From Clostridia bacterium (GTDB lineage Bacteria; Bacillota; Clostridia; UBA1212; UBA1255), in the NCBI GenBank assembly GCA_017620915.1, contig JAFZSK010000089.1, positions 1 through 41,455 of the forward strand: a DNA stretch of 41,455 nucleotides, in the 5' to 3' direction. Below are positions 1 through 4,976 of the stretch, in pieces. The stretch's first letter is position 1, and every line of letters begins with the position of its first letter. A program made the translations under genes and the position numbers. The notes under the pieces were generated by a model that did no database searches, was not told the DNA's origin, and worked only from the letters and a program-made list of their open reading frames with translations.

Positions 1-33
1 AAGCATGTTTCAGAACAAGAATATTTGTCTTTT

Positions 34-108
34 CACACTAAATTCAATCGCTTTTTCTGCTTTCTCACACTTATTTCAGCTGCATTTCTCACACTAAATC
101 CAATCGCT
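34..108. repeat. 19-bp direct repeat, two copies 56 bp apart
   Basis: Positions 34-52 read CACACTAAATTCAATCGCT and positions 90-108 repeat this with one mismatch. A shorter partial copy (TTTCTCACACTTATTT) lies between them at 61-76. No function is assigned. The repeat marks the left edge of the repeat-rich island. Confidence 0.7.
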
Positions 109-144
109 CCTAACTGTGGGAGTTACTTTGGGAATTTACGAAAA

Positions 145-204
145 AAAGCTCTGCTCATGATTTCGTGGCACGGTCAAGCCGCGCGATTGACGGCGCTCGG
201 TCGT
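145..204 (+). repeat. Left arm of a long imperfect inverted repeat
   Basis: This arm pairs imperfectly with 622-681 read on the other strand. Shared blocks in order are GCTCTGCTC, GATTTCG, GGTC, GCGCGA and CGGCGCT, with small gaps between them. The two arms bracket about 420 bp of AT-rich DNA that contains the hairpin array. They could be ends of a decayed mobile element or two inverted copies of an intergenic repeat. No transposase is present. Confidence 0.5.
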
Positions 205-217
205 TCGAAAGGTAGAT

Positions 218-561
218 TTGGATAAAAATGCATATTTCTTGTTCTATTATACCATGCCGGGCGCCTTCTAAGGGGATCTGCATGCTAATGCGTATTGCCT
301 ACTTGGATAAAAATATAATTCTATGATTGTTTTATACCAGATTGGGCGCCTTCTCTCGACAACCGGCTCTATCGAATCTTGAGCGATTAGGATTAAATGG
401 TCTTAGATTCATTTTTATATACCAAGTGCGCTTCAAATGATAGGATTAATTTAATCCTTTTCAATGCTTATATACCAATTTTTGAGTTTCTCGTTTTTGA
501 AAATGAGCGAGATTGAATAAAGACTGGTATTAAACTATACGAATTCAGACTGTTTATACCA
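218..561. repeat. Array of five imperfect 35-bp hairpin units (island A)
   Basis: Five units end in TATACCA at 254, 339, 424, 477 and 561, giving spacings of 85, 85, 53 and 84 bp. In the first four, GGAT starts exactly 35 bp before the final A (220, 305, 390, 443); the fifth starts GGTAT at 526. The two ends of a unit pair with each other. In unit 2, TGGATAAAA pairs with TTTTATACCA leaving one unpaired base. In unit 5, TGGTATTAAAC pairs with GTTTATACCA, again with one extra base. Units 1 and 2 are followed after 5 nt by GGCGCCTTCT (260-269, 345-354). Copies A (218-269) and B (303-354) are both 52 bp long. The exact motif AAAATGAGCGAGA lies at 500-512. Function unknown. Confidence 0.65.
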
Positions 562-621
562 AATATGGCAAAAAAAATGAAAATGAACCAGCCACAATGG
601 AATAAGAAAGGCGGACAAGCA

Positions 622-681
622 AAGCAGAGCAAGCGCCGACGGTCGCGCGACCAGGGTTTCTGCGAAATCGAGAGCAGAGCA
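622..681 (-). repeat. Right arm of a long imperfect inverted repeat
   Basis: Reverse-strand partner of 145-204, sharing GCTCTGCTC, GATTTCG, GCGCGA and CGGCGCT blocks in the same order. It ends about 8 bp from the ecfT stop. A further weak relative may lie at about 4400-4430 in island B, where AAGCTC, CATGA, TTCG and GGCC occur in similar order. Confidence 0.5.
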
Positions 682-688
682 TGCTAAA

Positions 689-1498
689 TCACGGCAGTGT
701 TTTAAATACGTACGTCAGCAGGATCACGCCCGCGGTGTACAGCAGGAATACGAACAGCGCAATCAGGTCGTCTTTGCCGAAGCGCAGCACGCGGAACTTC
801 GTACGGCCTTTGCCGCCGCGGTAGCAGCGCGCATTCATGGCATTGGCCAGCTCGTCCGCCCGGCGCCACGCGCTGATGAACAGCGGGATCAGTACGGGGA
901 TGTAGCTTTTGACCTTCTGTGTCAATTTTTTGCTGTCAAAATCCGAGCCGCGCGCGGTCTGCGCCTTCATTATACGGTCGGTCTCGTCGGCGAAGATCGG
1001 GATGAAGCGGAGGGCAATGCTCATCATCATTGCCGCCTCGTGCGCCGGGAAGTGCACGATCTTGAGCGGGCTCATCAGCGATTCGAGGCCGTCCGTGAGG
1101 TTGACCGACGTGGTGGTGTACGTGACCACCGACGCGCCGATGACCAGCATGATGATGCGCAGCGCCATTTTCGTGCTGAAAATTATGCCGTCTTTGTAAA
1201 TATGCAGGAACTTCCAGGACCAGAGCAGGTCGTGGCCATGATAGAAGAACAGGTTGATCACAAATGTCACGCCGATCACGAACAGCACCGCGCGAATGCT
1301 CCGGAGCACGTATTTGGGCGAGATGCGGGCCGCCGCGAATACCAACGCCAGGAACAGCGCGGTCAATGCGTACGCGGTAAACGATTTGATCAGCAGCACC
1401 AGCACCATGAACGCCAGCGTGCCCAGCAGCTTGGTGCGCGGGTCGCAGCGGTGGACAATAGTATTTCCGGGGATGTATTGACCGAAGGTGATCCTCAT
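689..1498 (-). CDS. ecfT: EcfT, transmembrane subunit of an energy-coupling factor transporter
   Basis: A 269-residue polytopic membrane protein, the scaffold that links the EcfA ATPases to interchangeable vitamin- or metal-binding S components. Hydrophobic segments lie at about 24-58, 67-86, 111-128, 160-171, 198-212 and 245-265. The two conserved X-Arg-X coupling motifs are visible as ARG at 182-184 and ARC at 223-225 (within NARCYRGG), on the cytoplasmic coupling helices. The ATG overlaps the stop of the fused ecfA as ATGA, so translation is probably coupled. No S component is adjacent, so this looks like a shared (group II) energising module. Length is normal for the family. Confidence 0.95.
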   Translation of the reverse strand: MRITFGQYIPGNTIVHRCDPRTKLLGTLAFMVLVLLIKSFTAYALTALFLALVFAAARISPKYVLRSIRAVLFVIGVTFVINLFFYHGHDLLWSWKFLHIYKDGIIFSTKMALRIIMLVIGASVVTYTTTSVNLTDGLESLMSPLKIVHFPAHEAAMMMSIALRFIPIFADETDRIMKAQTARGSDFDSKKLTQKVKSYIPVLIPLFISAWRRADELANAMNARCYRGGKGRTKFRVLRFGKDDLIALFVFLLYTAGVILLTYVFKTLP

Positions 1499-3615
1499 TG
1501 ACCGCTCACCTCCGCCTCATGCGCCCCGTTGTCCGCGGGCAGGTCCCGGCCCAGCAGCGCCAGTATCTCGTTGACGCCGTCCTCCACCGAGTAGATCTTG
1601 CGGGAGATGTGCACGTCCGGCAGCGCTTCGTCCAGCCGGTGGAACAGTTTGGACAACTGCGGCACCGTAAGCCCCATTTCCTCCAGCCGCGCTTCGTGCT
1701 CGAATACGTCCGCCGGTTTGCCGAACAGTTCCACGCCGCCGTGGGCCATCACCAGCACGCGATCGCATAGCCGCGCCACGTCGTCCATGCTGTGGGAGAC
1801 CAGGATCACGGTGTTGCCGTTTTCGCGGTTGAGCCGGCGGCAGATGCCGAGGATCTCGTCGCGCCCCGCCGGATCCAGTCCCGCCGCGGGTTCGTCCAGC
1901 ACGAGGATGCCCGGCTGCATGACCAGGATCCCGGCGATGGCAACGCGCCGCTTCTGTCCCCCGGACAGGTCGTATATGGATTTTTCGCGCACTTCGGCAG
2001 GGTCAAGTCCCACAAGCCGGAGCGCTTCGTCCACGCGTGCCGCGGCCTCTTCTTCGGTCAATTTATCGTTCCGGATCCCGAACGCCACGTCTTTGGCCAC
2101 GGTGGCCTCGAACAGCTGGTACTCCGGATACTGGAACACCAGGCCGACACGCCGACGCATGGCTTTTACGTTGGCGCCCGCCATCTTCTCGCCGCCGATC
2201 AGCACTTCGCCCGCGCCGGGTTTCAGCAGCCCGTTCAAGTGCTGAACCAGCGTAGATTTGCCGCAGCCGGTGTGCCCGATAATGCCCAAAAACTCGCCGT
2301 CGCCCGCTTCAAAAGTAATATCTTCAATAGCTTTTTTCTCGAAGGGCGTGCCCGGTCCGTACGTGTACGACAGGCCGGCGGCGGCAACCGAATTCGCCCC
2401 TTCCCTGTACACATACGGTGCGTGTGCCTGCTCCCGCGCCTGTTCCCGCGCCTCCATAGCCGCCGCGCTGAACCGCTCCGCTTTTGCACAGGGGTCTGTC
2501 CCTGTGTTCAAAAGTTTAACGAGCTCTGCCTGCGCCTCGTCGATGGTGATCAGGTCGCGCCGGACGTTTACGCCGGCATCTGCCAGCGCCTCCAGCAGCG
2601 CTGTAACGCCGGGCACTTCCAGCCCCCAGCTGCGCATTTTGGCCGGCTCCGAAAACAGCTCCCGCGGCGTACCGGACGCCACGACCAGCCCGTCATCCAC
2701 CACCACAGCGCGGTCGCACTCCGCCACCTCGTCCATATGATGCGTTATATGTACAATAGTTATTCCATACGTTTTATTCAGGTCCGCCGCGACTCTCATC
2801 ACTTCGCGCCGCCCCACCGGATCCAGCATCGCTGTTGCCTCGTCCAGCACGATGCACTTCGGGCGCATCGCCAGTATGCCGGCAATCGCCACCCGCTGCT
2901 TCTGCCCGCCGGACAACATATGCGGATCCGTCTTGGCCAATTCTCCGATGCCTACCGTTTCAGTGGCTTCCGCGATGCGCTCCAGCATCTCCGGCCGCGG
3001 CACGCCCAGGTTCTCCAGCCCGAACGCCACGTCTTCTTCCACGGTGGCGCCGATGATCTGATTGTCCGGATTCTGGAACACCATCCCCACCCGCGAGCGC
3101 ACTTCCCATTCCATGCCGCCCTCGGAGGTGTCAATATTGTCCACCACCACGGTCCCAGTCGCCGGCAGATACAGCGCGTTCATCAGTTTGGCCAGCGTTG
3201 ACTTGCCCGAACCGTTGCGCCCGATGACGGCAACGAACTCGCCGCGCTTTACCCGAAGGTCAATGCCCTTCAGCGCCTGCACAAGTTTTACCAGCTCCGG
3301 TTCCGGCTCTTCGGCCGCTTTCGCAGTTTTGCCGGACTTGGCGTTTTTTCTGGGCTTGGAATCTTTTTCAGGTTTAGCGTCCTGCTCCGGCTCGTCTTCC
3401 TCCGCGACCTCATACGCAAAAGTAACGTTCCGACATTCGATAATATCCGCCGGATCGCACGCTTCTGTCACGGTCTCAGAAGCACACGCTGACGCTGCGG
3501 CTTCCGATACGGACGCTGACGCCACGGCTTCTGATACAGACGCTGACGCCTGCGCCGCGCTTTGCTCTGCCGCGTTCTCCGCGCTATTCGCTTTTTTCCT
3601 GCGTTTTTTGAACAT
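1495..3615 (-). CDS. ecfA: Fused EcfA1-EcfA2 ATPase of an ECF transporter
   Basis: Two complete ABC ATPase domains in one chain of 706 residues (ATG at 3615). Domain 1 has Walker A GRNGSGKST at 132-140, Q-loop QNPDNQ at 181, signature LSGGQ at 234-238 and Walker B CIVLDEA with E259. Domain 2 has Walker A GHTGCGKST at 447-455, LSGGQ at 550-554 and LVLDEP at 571-576. It powers uptake through the downstream EcfT. Most bacteria encode the two ATPases separately. Oddities: an Ala/Ser-rich N-terminal leader of about 55 residues with a duplicated 9-residue unit, and a Lys/Glu-rich insert at about 71-108 inside the first strands of domain 1. An in-frame TTG at 3717 is less likely, because it overlaps the -35 hexamer of a good promoter. 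Confidence 0.93.
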   Translation of the reverse strand: MFKKRRKKANSAENAAEQSAAQASASVSEAVASASVSEAAASACASETVTEACDPADIIECRNVTFAYEVAEEDEPEQDAKPEKDSKPRKNAKSGKTAKAAEEPEPELVKLVQALKGIDLRVKRGEFVAVIGRNGSGKSTLAKLMNALYLPATGTVVVDNIDTSEGGMEWEVRSRVGMVFQNPDNQIIGATVEEDVAFGLENLGVPRPEMLERIAEATETVGIGELAKTDPHMLSGGQKQRVAIAGILAMRPKCIVLDEATAMLDPVGRREVMRVAADLNKTYGITIVHITHHMDEVAECDRAVVVDDGLVVASGTPRELFSEPAKMRSWGLEVPGVTALLEALADAGVNVRRDLITIDEAQAELVKLLNTGTDPCAKAERFSAAAMEAREQAREQAHAPYVYREGANSVAAAGLSYTYGPGTPFEKKAIEDITFEAGDGEFLGIIGHTGCGKSTLVQHLNGLLKPGAGEVLIGGEKMAGANVKAMRRRVGLVFQYPEYQLFEATVAKDVAFGIRNDKLTEEEAAARVDEALRLVGLDPAEVREKSIYDLSGGQKRRVAIAGILVMQPGILVLDEPAAGLDPAGRDEILGICRRLNRENGNTVILVSHSMDDVARLCDRVLVMAHGGVELFGKPADVFEHEARLEEMGLTVPQLSKLFHRLDEALPDVHISRKIYSVEDGVNEILALLGRDLPADNGAHEAEVSGQ

Positions 3616-3682
3616 CTCTGCCGTCGTGCTTCCGTTTCGGTCAATCTTAAACAGTCCCGCGGCGATATCGCTCCGGGCCGTT

Positions 3683-3712
3683 CTTATAATATTAACATTA
3701 TTTGGCGGACAA
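3683..3712 (-). promoter_or_regulatory. Sigma-A type promoter for ecfA-ecfT
   Basis: On the minus strand, TTGTCC (3712-3707) and TATAAG (3688-3683) are separated by 18 bp. Transcription would begin near 3676 and the ATG at 3615 would follow a leader of about 60 nt. I saw no riboswitch-like fold in that leader. Confidence 0.55.
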
Positions 3713-3716
3713 ATCA

Positions 3717-3803
3717 ATCAAATTACTTGGAAGGGCTCTACTCCAAAAAACGTAATTGATTTGGACAAGCGAACCGGAGTTTGGCTGATGCCGGGCGCCT
3801 TCT
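3717..3803 (+). repeat. Bulged hairpin plus GGCGCCTTCT tail
   Basis: ATCAAATTAC (3717-3726) pairs with GTAATTGAT (3752-3760) with one unpaired A, and an inner stem TTGGA/TCCAA sits inside. About 33 bp further on is the tail GGCGCCTTCT at 3794-3803. The 15 bases TGCCGGGCGCCTTCT at 3789-3803 are identical to 255-269 in island A. Confidence 0.5.
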
Positions 3804-3837
3804 CGAAGCACTCGATTGCCCCTTCGGGACCCAAAAG

Positions 3838-3887
3838 TCAACGATTTTCGTAGATTTTGCCCAAAATCGTTGAACTTGGCGCCTTCT
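3838..3887 (+). repeat. Hairpin plus GGCGCCTTCT tail
   Basis: TCAACGATTTT (3838-3848) pairs perfectly with AAAATCGTTGA (3863-3873) around a 14-nt loop. Extending outward needs one unpaired base (AGTCAAC against GTTGAACT). Four bases after the stem comes GGCGCCTTCT at 3878-3887, nearly the same spacing as units 1 and 2 of island A although the stem sequence is unrelated. Confidence 0.65.
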
Positions 3888-3930
3888 TTAGGCATTTCAA
3901 AGCCGTCGGCGGCTTCTGAACGGTCTCGAA

Positions 3931-4002
3931 GTTAGACGATAATCGGCCTGACAGGCCAAAATCGTTGAACTTTTCTGAAAATACATCAGAAAATGAGCGA
4001 GA
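3931..4002 (+). repeat. Hairpin followed after 19 nt by AAAATGAGCGAGA
   Basis: GTTAGACGATAATCGGCC (3931-3948) pairs imperfectly with GGCCAAAATCGTTGAAC (3954-3970) around a TGACA loop. After exactly 19 nt comes AAAATGAGCGAGA (3990-4002). The right arm contains AAAATCGTTGAAC, identical to 3863-3875. Confidence 0.6.
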
Positions 4003-4025
4003 ACGCCAAAAAAGTTCAACGATTT
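3959..4025. repeat. 16-bp perfect inverted repeat
   Basis: AAATCGTTGAACTTTT (3959-3974) is the exact reverse complement of AAAAGTTCAACGATTT (4010-4025), separated by 35 bp. The arms also take part in the neighbouring hairpins, so alternative pairings are possible. No T-run or coupled gene suggests a terminator. Confidence 0.8.
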
Positions 4026-4085
4026 CTGGCAGGCTTGTCTAAATTCGTTGAACTATTCAAAAAACACTTCGAAAAATGAGCGAGA
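4014..4085 (+). repeat. Bulged hairpin followed after 19 nt by AAAATGAGCGAGA
   Basis: GTTCAACGATTT (4014-4025) pairs with AAATTCGTTGAAC (4041-4053) leaving one unpaired base. After exactly 19 nt comes AAAATGAGCGAGA (4073-4085). Geometry matches the preceding unit. Confidence 0.65.
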
Positions 4086-4272
4086 GCTAAGGCTGTACTC
4101 ACTCTGCACGAAGGTAATCCAAAAACAAGCGGATTATTGTTACGATTTCGGAAGTAGAGCCACTTGGAAAGAATTAGGTTTACATCGCTTCTCGCTCGTT
4201 TTTCGGGTTTAAATTTCACACGGACCCAGCAGATTGCTTTTTTTCGAATTTTGCTATGTCGATTTTGATCAT

Positions 4273-4347
4273 TCTCGCTCATTTTAACCACGTAATATGA
4301 TGGTCAAAACACAGCAAAATCTTCCATATGGCGTTTTGCTATGTTTT
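4273..4347 (-). repeat. Reverse-oriented hairpin plus AAAATGAGCGAGA unit
   Basis: On the minus strand, a hairpin formed by 4347-4334 and 4319-4306 (13 of 14 bases pair; arms AAAACACAGCAAAA and TTTTGCTATGTTTT) is followed after 20 nt by AAAATGAGCGAGA (4285-4273). This is the same layout as the two plus-strand units but with a different stem sequence. Confidence 0.6.
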
Positions 4348-4378
4348 TCACTCGTGCAAAACAATTTAAAGTGACGTT

Positions 4379-4388
4379 AGAAGGCGCC
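4379..4388 (-). repeat. Inverted copy of the GGCGCCTTCT tail
   Basis: The plus strand reads AGAAGGCGCC, the reverse complement of the conserved tail found at 260, 345, 3794 and 3878. A GC palindrome, GCGGCC/GGCCGC with a 5-nt loop, lies at 4421-4437. Confidence 0.6.
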
Positions 4389-4440
4389 CGGGCAAGGCAA
4401 GCTCGCACAAGCATGAATTCGCGGCCATTAAGGCCGCTCC

Positions 4441-4518
4441 ACAATTCCCCAATTCCCTAATTCTATTCAAAGACTGAACCTAATTCCCTAATTCTGCCAA
4501 GGCACTAAATCTAATTCT
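4441..4518. repeat. Short octamer repeat reaching into a gene 3' end
   Basis: Read on the minus strand, six copies of RGAATTRG-like octamers occur at 4518-4511, 4495-4488, 4487-4480, 4464-4457, 4456-4449 and 4448-4441 (the last ends in T instead of G). Three adjoin the stop of the phosphatase gene, so its last codons and stop (TAG at 4488) are written in repeat sequence. The style resembles the short tandem heptamer array at 40064-40098. Confidence 0.6.
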
Positions 4519-4976
4519 TTAATTATCCATTTGAGCAGTCCTTCGCAGCCGGTGCGGATCTGGTTGCCCACGCGGTCGAAATTGCCGCTGTACCACGGGT
4601 CCTCGATGTCCCCGGGCTCGTCCGTGAAATCCCGCAGCAGCCGCACTTTGTCCATCCCGCCCGGAGGCGCGAAACGCGTCAGGTTGCGCACATTGTACCG
4701 TTCCATCGCCACGATCAGGTCGCAGTCGTCGAAATCCGCCCGCGTGATCACTCTCGCCCGCTTGCCGCCGGGGTCAATGCCCAGCCGCCGCAGATACGCC
4801 CGCGCTTCGGGATAGACAGGATTGCCCAGTTCCTCCGCCGACGTGCCCGCGGACAATACCTCCACTGCCCCATCGAGCCCCGCCCGGCGGACAATATCCA
4901 CGAATATGAACTCCGCCATCGGCGAGCGGCAGATGTTGCCGTGGCAGACAAACAGCACCCTGTACTTATCCCGCAT
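4488..4976 (-). CDS. Low-molecular-weight protein-tyrosine phosphatase
   Basis: A 162-residue cytoplasmic phosphatase that removes phosphate from tyrosine or arginine residues of proteins. The P-loop CHGNICRSP begins at C11, with R17 binding phosphate. The acid loop DPWYSG supplies the general-acid aspartate near residue 130. Length is typical. The start is the ATG at 4976, preceded by GGAGGTG with a 7-nt spacer; a longer frame exists but overlaps the upstream gene with no purpose. It overlaps the end of the membrane sensor gene by 11 bp and so belongs to the sigma-factor operon. This suggests that phosphotyrosine or phosphoarginine turnover is part of the same response. Confidence 0.92.
   Translation of the reverse strand: MRDKYRVLFVCHGNICRSPMAEFIFVDIVRRAGLDGAVEVLSAGTSAEELGNPVYPEARAYLRRLGIDPGGKRARVITRADFDDCDLIVAMERYNVRNLTRFAPPGGMDKVRLLRDFTDEPGDIEDPWYSGNFDRVGNQIRTGCEGLLKWIIKELDLVPWQN

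Larger units (their letters stand above)
1..688. other. Non-coding island A (AT-rich, repeat-rich)
   Basis: No credible gene lies here. The short open frames lack a Shine-Dalgarno site and family resemblance. The stretch is AT-richer than neighbouring genes but carries two GC-rich patches (about 170-205 and 610-655). It holds a 19-bp direct repeat, a long imperfect inverted repeat, and an array of five 35-bp hairpin-like units, each listed separately. It lies downstream of ecfT. No clear intrinsic terminator follows ecfT: the palindrome GGTCGCGCGACC at 641-652 has no T-run directly after it on the minus strand. Confidence 0.7.
3713..4487. other. Non-coding island B (AT-rich, repeat-rich)
   Basis: About 775 bp without a convincing gene, between ecfA and the phosphatase operon. 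Open frames here (for example 4016-4291 minus, 91 codons) have no family resemblance and run across repeats. The island shares the exact 13-mer AAAATGAGCGAGA and the exact 10-mer GGCGCCTTCT with island A, though a 3-kb transporter operon separates them. Its hairpins are listed individually. Confidence 0.7.

Noticed and set aside
25-225. 66-codon open frame in island A
   Set aside because: It spans the direct repeats and a GC change, and lacks a good start.
218-561. CRISPR array in island A
   Set aside because: Units are diverged, spacing varies (85, 53, 84) and no cas gene is near.
3615-3717. Longer EcfA starting at TTG 3717
   Set aside because: The TTG overlaps the -35 box of the best promoter, so it would lie upstream of the transcript.
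4016-4291. 91-codon minus-strand open frame in island B
   Set aside because: It crosses the repeat units, has no ribosome site and reads as low-complexity basic sequence.
3717-4390. Integron cassette array
   Set aside because: Only structural analogy to attC; no integrase, no cassette genes, and unit spacing is too short for gene cassettes.
4421-4437. Terminator GCGGCC/GGCCGC for the phosphatase operon
   Set aside because: No T-run follows on the minus strand.
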